7,387 bases of DNA, taken from the NCBI GenBank assembly GCA_903905665.1, contig CAIVHJ010000151.1, positions 1-7,387 of the forward strand. Direction: 5' to 3'. Under the pieces are notes generated by a model. That model saw only the letters and a program-made list of their open reading frames with translations, did no database searches and was not told the DNA's origin. Source of the stretch: an uncultured Phycisphaerales bacterium. Its GTDB lineage: Bacteria; Planctomycetota; Phycisphaerae; UBA1845; CAIVHJ01. Positions 1 through 5,656 of the stretch are shown one piece after another. Position 1 is the first letter of the stretch; each line of letters opens with the position of its first letter. The position numbers and the translations under genes are program-made.

Positions 1-33
1 CCCTCCCTTCCAGGGAGGGGTTAGGGGAGGGTC
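1..33 (+). repeat. Palindromic repeat copy A (long arm to the right), cut by the window edge
   Basis: A perfect hairpin is visible: bases 1-8 pair with 12-19 around the loop TCC (9-11). The right arm continues through TTAGGGGAGGGTC to the start codon at 34. The left side is truncated by the window edge. Its AGGGGAGGG (23-31) is the only Shine-Dalgarno-like sequence in front of the DUF559 gene, so the repeat probably also acts as that gene's ribosome binding site. It belongs to the same family as the copies near 430, 480, 570, 5600 and 5690. Confidence 0.9.
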
Positions 34-411
34 ATGACCGACGAACGACAGCGTAAGCCAGGGCATCGTATCCCTCCCAAAAATACGAATCGGGCGCGGG
101 ATCTTCGAAAAGAGGCGCCCGTTCCCGAACGACTTCTGTGGAGTCGTTTGCGTGGCGGGCAATTGGATGGGATTCGATTCAGACGACAGCACGTGATGGG
201 CCCGTACGTTCTCGATTTCTATTGTGCAGGCAAGAAGCTCGCGATTGAATTAGATGGACGAAGCCACGAAGACAGCGCGGAACACGATGCCCGCCGAACA
301 GCGTATTTGGAATCAGGTGAGTTGCGAGTGATTCGATTTTCGGATGACGAGGTCTTGAGGGATTTGGAGGCAGTAGTGCGACGAATCGCGTTCGAGGTGG
401 GATTGGAGTAA
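34..411 (+). CDS. DUF559 domain protein, predicted PD-(D/E)XK/Vsr-like nuclease
   Basis: This 125-residue protein matches the DUF559 family, small proteins related to very-short-patch-repair-type endonucleases; their biological role is not established. Visible family features are the helix PERLLWSRLR (31-40), the strand GIRFRRQHVMGPYVLDFYC (46-64) with acidic D61, the core LAIELDG with E72 and D74, then H78, and the closing strand LRVIRF (97-102). D61 and E72-x-D74 fit a nuclease active site, so the fold looks intact and full length. The first 25 residues are basic and lack family features. The ATG at 34 follows AGGGGAGGG, which is part of palindromic repeat A. A second repeat starts 15 bases after the stop, so the gene sits as an island between inverted repeat arms. 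Family assignment is confident; nuclease activity, target and any link to repeat movement are inference. Confidence 0.88.
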   Translation: MTDERQRKPGHRIPPKNTNRARDLRKEAPVPERLLWSRLRGGQLDGIRFRRQHVMGPYVLDFYCAGKKLAIELDGRSHEDSAEHDARRTAYLESGELRVIRFSDDEVLRDLEAVVRRIAFEVGLE

Positions 412-426
412 GCACAGCCTGACCCT

Positions 427-464
427 GACCCTCCCCCTGCCCCCTCCCTTCCAGGGAGGGGGGT
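427..464 (-). repeat. Palindromic repeat copy B (long arm to the left)
   Basis: The core stem 440-449/453-462 is a perfect 10-bp hairpin with loop TCC (450-452). The long arm lies to the left (GACCCTCCCCCTG, 427-439), facing the DUF559 gene. TGACCCTCCCC (426-436) is the exact reverse complement of GGGGAGGGTCA (24-34) in front of that gene. The right flank (GTGTGGGAG) differs from the usual GAGTT flank. Read with the long arm first, the loop is TCC, opposite to copies A, C and E. Confidence 0.88.
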
Positions 465-473
465 GTGGGAGAA

Positions 474-514
474 ATAAACTCCCCTCCCTTCCAGGGAGGG
501 GTTAGGGGAGGGTG
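474..514 (+). repeat. Palindromic repeat copy C (long arm to the right)
   Basis: The hairpin is 481-489/493-501 with loop TCC (490-492), and the long arm continues right as TTAGGGGAGGGTG. The left flank ATAAACT, read in reverse complement, gives the GAGTTTAT short-arm flank also seen after copy F. It lies about 10 bases from copy B in opposite orientation, so B and C form a tail-to-tail pair. Confidence 0.88.
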
Positions 515-562
515 ATAAGCGGCTTCGGAAAATAGGGAATAGAGTGGTCAAGATTTGTATTT

Positions 563-585
563 CCTTCCCTTCAAGGGAGGGGTTA
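563..585 (+). repeat. Degenerate palindromic repeat copy D
   Basis: The stem is 563-570/574-581, with one G-T wobble and loop TCA (571-573), followed by GGGTTA. This is a diverged, shorter copy of the same family lacking the outer GGGGAGGG arm. It ends 15 bases before the start codon of the acyl-CoA dehydrogenase, so it would lie in that gene's 5' leader or promoter region. Confidence 0.7.
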
Positions 586-590
586 TTGAT

Positions 591-602
591 GAGGTGATCA
601 TG
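591..602 (+). promoter_or_regulatory. Ribosome binding site deciding the acyl-CoA dehydrogenase start
   Basis: GAGGTGATC (591-599) directly precedes ATG at 600 and is complementary to the conserved bacterial 16S rRNA 3' end, with 5 bases between GAGG and ATG. The frame stays open upstream to a TTG at 555, but that stretch is translated through repeat copy D and has no family similarity. A start at 600 is therefore much more likely. Confidence 0.75.
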
Positions 603-2348
603 CCGAACTTCTTTACAGACAACGAGGACATTCAGTTTCTGTTCAATCATCTGGATTTGGCGTCGGTTGCTGCGCTGCAGGAAGACGGCTTCAAACCACA
701 GGGCGGTCCCGGGTCTGATTACGCACCGACCGATGCCGCCGATGCGATCGACAACTACCGAAGAATTCTGACGATCGTCGGCGACATCGCCGCCAACCAC
801 ATCGACCCCCGCGCCGAAAAAGTCGATGAAGACGGCAACACCCTCAACGATGACGGAACCGTCACCTATGGGCAGGGTGTCCGCGAAAACCTCGATGTCC
901 TCGCGCAGGCGGACCTCATGGGCTTTACCCTCCCGCGAAAATACGGCGGCCTCAACTGCCCCAGTATCGTTTATACAATGGCCACCGAAATCGTCAGCCG
1001 CGCCGATGCTTCGCTGATGAACATTTTTGGCTTGCAGGGAATCGCCGAAACCATCAACGCTTTCGCCACTCAGGAAATCAAAGACGAGTATCTTCCCCGA
1101 TTTTCAAAGGGGGAGTTGACCGGCGCCATGGTCTTGACCGAACCCGACGCCGGAAGTGACTTGCAGGCGGTCAGTCTTCGCGCCTGGCAGGACACCGACG
1201 GCCAGTGGCGACTGACCGGCGTCAAGAGGTTCATCACCAACGGTTGCGGAGAAATTCTGCTGACGCTCGCCCGTAGCGAACCCGACATCAAAGACGGTCG
1301 CGGCCTGAGTCTGTTTCTCGTCGAACGCAACCCTCGTGTGAAAGTGCGCCATCTGGAGCATAAACTCGGCATCCACGGCTCGCCGACTTGTGAACTGGTC
1401 TATGACGATTGCCCCGCCAAACTGATCGGCGAACGTCAGTTGGGTTTGATCAGTTACGTCATGAGTCTCATGAACGGTGCCCGCGTCGGAATCGCAGGTC
1501 AATCGCTGGGAATCGCCGAAGCCGCATTCCGGGTCGCCCGCCGATACGCCCATTCGCGTAAGCAATTCGGCGTGGCCATCGAGAAACTTCCGGCGGTCGC
1601 GGAAATGGTCGCCGACATGAAAATTGCCATCGAAGCTGCTCGGGCGCTGACCTACGATACATGCTGCCTCTGCGACATCGAAAATAACAACTTGCGAGTC
1701 TTGGAGTTCGGTTCACCGGACGACGACGAAAAGAAACGCCGACGCAACGACGCCCGTACCCTCAAACGCCTCAACGGCATGATGACCCCGATGAGCAAGT
1801 ATTACGCATCCGAACTGTCGGTTCGCGTCTCTCATGACGCGATTCAGGTGCTTGGCGGATCGGGTTACATGAAGGATTATCCCGTCGAACGCTATTACCG
1901 CGACGCGCGGATCACCACGATTTACGAAGGCACAAGCCAGCTTCAAGTTGTTGCAGCCGTTCGCGGTGTGTGTTCCGGCGCCTTTGAAAAGAAAGTCGAG
2001 GATTCTGAACGCTACGAACACACCGATGCACTGCTCAACGAACTCAAACACAAGCTGGTCGGGGGCAAGGAATTGGTGCTCAAGGGGGTCAATTTCGTCA
2101 AATCCCGCGGTGGAAACTACATGGATCTCTTTGGGCGCAAATTGGTTGATTCCGCCATCACAGTCATTATCGGACATTTGTTTCTTCGGCAGGCTTCCGA
2201 GAGCCAACGCAAACGCGCCGTTGCCCGACGGTTCATCGAGACGAACCTGACGACCCTCCAGCGTGACATCGAATTAGTTTGTAGCGGCGACGAATCTGCG
2301 ATCAAGGAATACGATCTTCTCGCCGGCCCGGTTCCAAAAGATCGGTGA
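600..2348 (+). CDS. Acyl-CoA dehydrogenase, long form with C-terminal extension
   Basis: This 582-residue FAD enzyme would oxidise acyl-CoA to trans-2-enoyl-CoA, passing electrons to electron-transfer flavoprotein; a beta-oxidation or related acyl-CoA degradation role is likely. The helical N-terminal domain spans about 50-175. The first family signature is at 179-187 (LTEPDAGSD), with the beta domain from about 175 to 280. RKQFG is at 320-324. The second signature starts at QVLGGSGYMKDYP (416-428), and E443 in IYEGTSQ is the expected catalytic base. An acidic/basic insertion (GSPDDDEKKRRR, 371-382) and a roughly 120-residue C-terminal helical region (about 460-582) mark the long, about 600-residue subgroup rather than the 380-residue form. 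The start at 600 is chosen on its strong ribosome binding site. No etf, thiolase or hydratase gene is nearby, and the next gene is about 600 bases away, so it appears monocistronic. Chain-length preference cannot be told. Its coding strand is C-rich, unlike its neighbours. Confidence 0.93.
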   Translation: MPNFFTDNEDIQFLFNHLDLASVAALQEDGFKPQGGPGSDYAPTDAADAIDNYRRILTIVGDIAANHIDPRAEKVDEDGNTLNDDGTVTYGQGVRENLDVLAQADLMGFTLPRKYGGLNCPSIVYTMATEIVSRADASLMNIFGLQGIAETINAFATQEIKDEYLPRFSKGELTGAMVLTEPDAGSDLQAVSLRAWQDTDGQWRLTGVKRFITNGCGEILLTLARSEPDIKDGRGLSLFLVERNPRVKVRHLEHKLGIHGSPTCELVYDDCPAKLIGERQLGLISYVMSLMNGARVGIAGQSLGIAEAAFRVARRYAHSRKQFGVAIEKLPAVAEMVADMKIAIEAARALTYDTCCLCDIENNNLRVLEFGSPDDDEKKRRRNDARTLKRLNGMMTPMSKYYASELSVRVSHDAIQVLGGSGYMKDYPVERYYRDARITTIYEGTSQLQVVAAVRGVCSGAFEKKVEDSERYEHTDALLNELKHKLVGGKELVLKGVNFVKSRGGNYMDLFGRKLVDSAITVIIGHLFLRQASESQRKRAVARRFIETNLTTLQRDIELVCSGDESAIKEYDLLAGPVPKDR

Positions 2349-2598
2349 TAAGTCACTTCCTGAACAACAATTACACGTTACATGTCAAGGGTGGACTCGC
2401 ACTGAATCTGCACGTAATATGATCTGGCGAATCACGTTACGGCACGGACCCGTGATCTGGAAGCTAACAATCTGAGGCGCAAGACGAATCTTCTGGTTAC
2501 TGATTTGCAGAACGGAGAACAATGGATAGCGGGCTGCTGCATCATTCATTTAGGTTACAAAAAAACTGTGAAATTCTGGATTTTCAACGAGAATAGTT

Positions 2599-2628
2599 TT
2601 GAGGTTTTGGCAGACAATGCGTTATACT
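2599..2628 (+). promoter_or_regulatory. Candidate sigma-70 type promoter
   Basis: TTGAGG (2599-2604) and TATACT (2623-2628) are 18 bases apart, close to a vegetative -35/-10 pair, inside an AT-rich tract. Transcription would begin near 2635, upstream of the 41-codon small ORF, and could read on into the protease and glycosyltransferase genes. Sequence match only; chance matches are common in AT-rich DNA. Confidence 0.4.
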
Positions 2629-2676
2629 GTGACTCATTCGAGTTGGGGTACCGATTGATTTGTGTTGGGTGGTCTT

Positions 2677-2802
2677 ATGATTGCTGCACAGATTAATCCA
2701 ATCCATATTTCTGCGATCGAGAAAGCGAACCCCGCGTCGGTATTTGTAATTCGTCCAATTTTGTACGAATTCTTCGACACCGGGGCATTAGAATACATCT
2801 AA
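2677..2802 (+). CDS. Possible small protein of 41 residues, unknown
   Basis: ATG at 2677 opens a 41-codon frame ending at TAA 2800-2802. The product starts MIAAQINPIHISAIEKANPA and ends ILYEFFDTGALEYI, with a hydrophobic middle (SVFVIRPIL) too short and interrupted to be a clear membrane helix. It sits about 40 bases after a promoter-like site and 161 bases before the protease gene. The upstream GGGTGG (2668-2672 region) is only a weak ribosome binding site. I do not recognise the peptide. Alternatives are a leader peptide or a chance frame; an ORF this short in AT-rich DNA can easily arise by chance. Confidence 0.25.
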   Translation: MIAAQINPIHISAIEKANPASVFVIRPILYEFFDTGALEYI

Positions 2803-2963
2803 CGGACGATTCTGGTATCTCAAAATCAGCGATAGAGAACCGAGCCTGTGCAGGTCATTAAGTGTGCTGCGCAGTGTCGGATGTATCACTAGAACGATGG
2901 CCATGGATGGACCATCACGGCTCCCGACAGGATGTCTCACTCCTTGCAGATCGGAGAGCAGTC

Positions 2964-3545
2964 ATGTCCCGACAAGTTCTGATCATCGGAACAGGGAACT
3001 GGATGTACGGAGATGAAGCCGCAGGGATTATGGTGGCGCATCGACTGGGTCGGCGACTGGGTCAGGCGGTGAGCGTCAGTTACGATATCAATTCCACAGA
3101 TGAATTGCTCAACGGAGCACCGCCTTGTGGTACCGACACTGTGGTATTGGTGGCGATTGTGGATCAGAACGATCATTTTCCGGCGGGAAGCTGGTGCCGG
3201 ATAGACTGCATGGTGCAAAAACCTCAGGAGTGGTTCAGGCGAGCGGCGATGGGATCCAATTCCACGCTGATGCCTTTGTTGCACCTGGGGGATCAGCTTC
3301 GGAGTCGTGGGATTCAATGCTGGGTCTATATTCTGTCGGCGGCGGATCGGCGGTTGGGCGCCCCGTTGTCGTTTTCAGTAAAAAGAGTGATCGAGTCGTT
3401 CGCCTCGCAAATTGAACGTGACATTTGTGAAGCATGTGAGATTCGAGGAGTTCCCGATCTGGAATTTCTATCCCCGATGGTTTCGTTGAACGAGAATCGG
3501 GGAACCCGTTCGACTCAATCTCCTCATCTGTCTTCTTCGCGGTGA
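2964..3545 (+). CDS. Hydrogenase maturation protease-like protein (HycI/HybD family)
   Basis: The 193-residue product resembles the M52 peptidases that remove the C-terminal peptide of the large subunit of [NiFe]-hydrogenases after nickel insertion. LIIGTGNWMYGDEAAG (6-21) matches the family's N-terminal glycine/acidic motif, where E18 corresponds to a metal ligand. The strand VVLVAIVDQNDHFPAGSWCRID (60-81) carries D67, the second expected ligand. LMPLLHLGDQL (102-112) aligns with the helix after the third ligand, but the position where HycI has histidine appears to be T101; H107 is the nearest histidine. The core ends near 160, followed by a Ser/Arg-rich tail of about 30 residues. ATG 2964 is chosen because GGAG (2953-2956) lies 7 bases upstream and the first strand begins at residue 4. 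No hydrogenase genes are in the window. Family membership is fairly sure; protease activity is not, and a repurposed or structural homologue is possible. Confidence 0.78.
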   Translation: MSRQVLIIGTGNWMYGDEAAGIMVAHRLGRRLGQAVSVSYDINSTDELLNGAPPCGTDTVVLVAIVDQNDHFPAGSWCRIDCMVQKPQEWFRRAAMGSNSTLMPLLHLGDQLRSRGIQCWVYILSAADRRLGAPLSFSVKRVIESFASQIERDICEACEIRGVPDLEFLSPMVSLNENRGTRSTQSPHLSSSR

Positions 3546-3559
3546 CATTTGGAGTGCGG

Positions 3560-3691
3560 ATGAGCCGAAGGGTCCGAGTGGGTGGGAACTTCCGTTTCGG
3601 GAGTGAATGGGCCAAAGGGTCATCATCTCCGGGATGGGTTTGGGTCTATGAAGTACAGGAAATGAAACACGTAGTGGTTGATGTTGCATGA
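3560..3691 (+). CDS. Possible coupled small ORF, 43 residues, unknown
   Basis: ATG 3560 lies 14 bases after the protease stop and 5 bases after GGAG (3551-3554). The frame runs 43 codons to TGA 3689-3691, overlapping the glycosyltransferase start in an ATGA arrangement typical of translational coupling. The peptide begins MSRRVRVGGNFRFGSEWAKG, continues with Trp-rich GWVWVYEV, and ends MKHVVVDVA. It has a basic N-terminus and no signal peptide or membrane segment. I recognise no family. In favour are the ribosome binding site, the tight spacing on both sides, and the lack of a good ribosome binding site for the glycosyltransferase itself. Against it are the short length and codon use that is not distinctive. 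Confidence 0.4.
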   Translation: MSRRVRVGGNFRFGSEWAKGSSSPGWVWVYEVQEMKHVVVDVA

Positions 3692-5322
3692 AGTCAGATC
3701 GGATCATCGAATCAGAACCCCTGAGTAAGGACTGGGCCGTGGTGAGTCGGGATTGTTTGCCGGACAGTCGTGCCTCGGGGATTTTTCCGAACGGGCAGTC
3801 GTTGCGTATTGCGCTTTTTTCGTGGGAAAGCCTCCATTCGATAACCGTGGGAGGATTGGCGCCCCACGTATCGGAGTTGGCGGCTGCTTTGTGCTGGAGA
3901 GGACATGACGTTCATTTGTTTACGCGAATGGGCGCCGGTCAATCTCGCTATGATTGCATTGAAGGGGTGCATTATCATCGTTGTCCGTTCGATCCCCACA
4001 CCCATGATTTTTTTGAGTACGTCGAGCGAATGTGTGCGAGTTTCGTACTGACGATGAAGGACGTCGAAGCCACGCTCGGTCGGAATTTCGATTTGATTCA
4101 CGGTCACGACTGGTTGGTGACACCGGCGCTGGCCTGGGTGAAAAACGAGCTTCAGCGACAGGTCGTTATGACGGTTCACTCGACGGAGTATGGGCGTTGC
4201 GGGAATCAGATGTGGGGGGGGCCGTCGGACCGGGTGCGTCATATGGAATGGGAGGGAGCCTACGTCGCCAATCGGGTGATTTGCGTTTCCAAATCGCTCC
4301 GTGAGGAGTTGCACTGGCTTTATCAGGTTCCCAAGGACAAGATCACGGCGATCTACAACGGAGTGAACGTTCACAAGTTTGATTCGGATATCAACGTGGC
4401 GACGGTACGTGAGCGTCACGGAATCGGCGTGGATGATCCGTTTGTGCTCTTCGCCGGTCGATTGGCGTGGCAAAAGGGGCCCGATCTTTTGGTGGATGCA
4501 ATTCCGCGAATTCTTCACAAACATCCGCACACCAAATTTGTTTTTGCCGGCGATGGCGATATGCGATTGGGACTGGAGCAGCGTGTCGATGCTCTGGGCG
4601 CCTCGGCATCCACTCGGTTTTTGGGGCATCGCAACGGTTTGGATCTCGTGAGTTTGTTCAAGAGCGCCGATGCCGTATGCGTACCCAGCCGCAACGAACC
4701 TTTTGGAATCGTGATTCTCGAGGCATGGAGCGCCCGCAAACCGGTGGTCGTGACCTGCAACGGAGGTCCGGCGGAATTTGTTCAGCACGCGCGGACCGGT
4801 TTGAAGGTTTCGGACAACACCGAATCCATCGGGTGGGGCGTCGAGACGATTCTGGGAGAGAAGGCGGATGCCCGACGCATGGGTCGAAACGGGCGGCACC
4901 AGGCGGAAACACGATTTTCGTGGGATACGATTGCCGCGCAGACCGAGAGCGTGTATAACAGTGTTTTGGGTATCCCCACCCGTGACGAATTGTGGAATGG
5001 GAACGAACTTCAGGAGAGTGAAAGCATGGTACGCAAAACTTCATCGAATTCGAACAGCAAATCAACGTCCCGCCGGACGGTGAAACCTTCATTGCGGGAA
5101 CCTGTGACCGCCGCCCCCTTAACGCGTCGGACACCGGCTTCGCAGGTCGGTTCCACGACCCGTCGGGCGGCTCCCGCCGAAACGTCGAAAACCCGAATCA
5201 TTACCGACGAGCAAATCCGCATTCGTGCGTTTGAAGTTTATCTGGAGCGGATGCGCAAGGGTCTCCCCGGTAATTCCGGTTCAGACTGGGCACAAGCCAA
5301 GCGAGAACTGCTGAGCCGCTAA
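3688..5322 (+). CDS. GT4-family glycosyltransferase (glycogen/starch synthase-like) fused to a C-terminal DUF2934 domain
   Basis: The 544-residue protein is a GT-B fold, retaining glycosyltransferase probably using a nucleotide-glucose donor to extend an alpha-glucan. The N-terminal Rossmann domain (about 39-215) has VGGLAPHVSEL (54-64) like the donor loop of glycogen synthases, HGHDW (138-142) and VHSTEYGR (163-170). The C-terminal domain (about 245-425) has G257-R258 and K263 in GRLAWQKG, plus E337-x7-E345 in NEPFGIVILE, the usual retaining-GT pair. A Ser/Thr/Arg/Pro-rich linker (about 447-505) leads to DUF2934 (506-544, with RIRAFEVYLERM and DWAQAKREL), normally a stand-alone small protein of unknown role. 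ATG 3688 has no strong ribosome binding site; it overlaps the stop of an upstream 43-codon ORF by 4 bases, suggesting coupling. A G8 run lies at 4214-4221. With glgX 650 bases downstream, glycogen metabolism is likely; other GT4 acceptors cannot be excluded. Confidence 0.87.
   Translation: MKSDRIIESEPLSKDWAVVSRDCLPDSRASGIFPNGQSLRIALFSWESLHSITVGGLAPHVSELAAALCWRGHDVHLFTRMGAGQSRYDCIEGVHYHRCPFDPHTHDFFEYVERMCASFVLTMKDVEATLGRNFDLIHGHDWLVTPALAWVKNELQRQVVMTVHSTEYGRCGNQMWGGPSDRVRHMEWEGAYVANRVICVSKSLREELHWLYQVPKDKITAIYNGVNVHKFDSDINVATVRERHGIGVDDPFVLFAGRLAWQKGPDLLVDAIPRILHKHPHTKFVFAGDGDMRLGLEQRVDALGASASTRFLGHRNGLDLVSLFKSADAVCVPSRNEPFGIVILEAWSARKPVVVTCNGGPAEFVQHARTGLKVSDNTESIGWGVETILGEKADARRMGRNGRHQAETRFSWDTIAAQTESVYNSVLGIPTRDELWNGNELQESESMVRKTSSNSNSKSTSRRTVKPSLREPVTAAPLTRRTPASQVGSTTRRAAPAETSKTRIITDEQIRIRAFEVYLERMRKGLPGNSGSDWAQAKRELLSR
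5012..5028 (+). promoter_or_regulatory. Internal ribosome binding site and ATG at the glycosyltransferase/DUF2934 junction
   Basis: AGGAGAG (5012-5018) followed by ATG at 5026 lies in frame inside the glycosyltransferase gene. It would start a 98-residue protein (5026-5322) beginning MVRKTSSN, made of the basic Ser/Thr-rich linker plus DUF2934. That is the usual size and layout of free-standing DUF2934 proteins. It may be an active internal start giving a second product, or a relic of a formerly separate gene. No experimental support is available here. Confidence 0.45.
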
Positions 5323-5567
5323 AGATTTTTCCCGGGATCATTTTTTGATATCGTGAGTGCGGTTAAAGTGCGCCCGTGGCACGGAGCGGAGTCTTGTCCT
5401 GCGCGAATCGTTGGACCATGTACTCCATTACTGTTGAAGCATCAAGGATCAATGGGGTCTCGCGCCGCCCTCCGGGCGTGCCGCTAAACGGGGATCGGGA
5501 ATCGTCGTTCGTCGTTGGTTCTCAGTCCTGTCTCATGCTCGCACTTTTGCAGTCGCAGTCATAAAGA

Positions 5568-5656
5568 GCGTAAAGCAAGAGGAGACCCTCCCCCAACCCC
5601 TCCCTGGAAGGGAGGGGAGTAATTACACGCTTCCCTGACGGTCGCGTCTCTGATGG
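5568..5656. repeat. Tandem 89-bp duplication, unit 1
   Basis: This unit starts at GCGTAAAGCAAGAGGAGACCC and ends with TCGCGTCTCTGATG. The next unit starts 89 bases later with the related GCGTGAAGCGAAAGAAGACCC and ends with the same TCGCGTCTCTGATG. ATTACACGC after the palindrome is also shared, with one-base compensating indels between. Each unit contains one copy of the palindromic repeat. Sequence just left of the unit (TCGCAGTC at 5552) hints at an older, decayed third unit. Confidence 0.75.
5584..5620 (-). repeat. Palindromic repeat copy E (long arm to the left, loop GGA)
   Basis: The hairpin is 5597-5605/5609-5617, 9 bp and perfect, with loop GGA (5606-5608). The long arm GACCCTCCCCCAA is to the left, and the short-arm flank is AGT. 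It lies in unit 1 of the tandem duplication. Confidence 0.88.

Larger units (their letters stand above)
2349..2963. other. 615-base spacer between acyl-CoA dehydrogenase and the protease gene
   Basis: This spacer is AT-richer than its surroundings, especially 2540-2640 and 2700-2800. No hairpin followed by a T-run is evident after the dehydrogenase stop, so no terminator is called. There is a weak inverted repeat, ATCACG (2431-2436) with CGTGAT (2451-2456), and a direct repeat GATCTGG (2421-2427 and 2454-2460). A promoter-like site lies at 2599-2628 and a possible small ORF at 2677-2802; both are listed separately. I see nothing recognisable in the rest. Confidence 0.6.

Noticed and set aside
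1..600. CRISPR-like repeat cluster
   Set aside because: The copies are palindromic, alternate in orientation and are irregularly spaced, with a gene between them; no uniform spacers and no cas genes.
219..800. 193-codon open frame on the minus strand
   Set aside because: It runs antisense through the DUF559 gene and palindromes B-D into the acyl-CoA dehydrogenase. Its NPSLEGRG-type segments are simply translated repeat, with no domain.
2505..2696. 63-codon plus-strand frame starting at TTG
   Set aside because: Rare start without a ribosome binding site, Cys/Trp-rich odd composition, no family resemblance; it overlaps the promoter-like site.
3712..4899. 395-codon open frame on the minus strand
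   Set aside because: Fully antisense to the glycosyltransferase, whose motifs are intact on the plus strand. The antisense product is His/Arg/Pro-rich with no domain.
5323..5350. Possible terminator after the glycosyltransferase
   Set aside because: There are T-runs and the palindrome TCCCGGGA, but it has no loop and no longer stem precedes the T-run.
5376..5564. 62-codon plus-strand frame starting at GTG
   Set aside because: No ribosome binding site, non-protein-like composition, and it crosses a GC hairpin and the edge of the repeat array.
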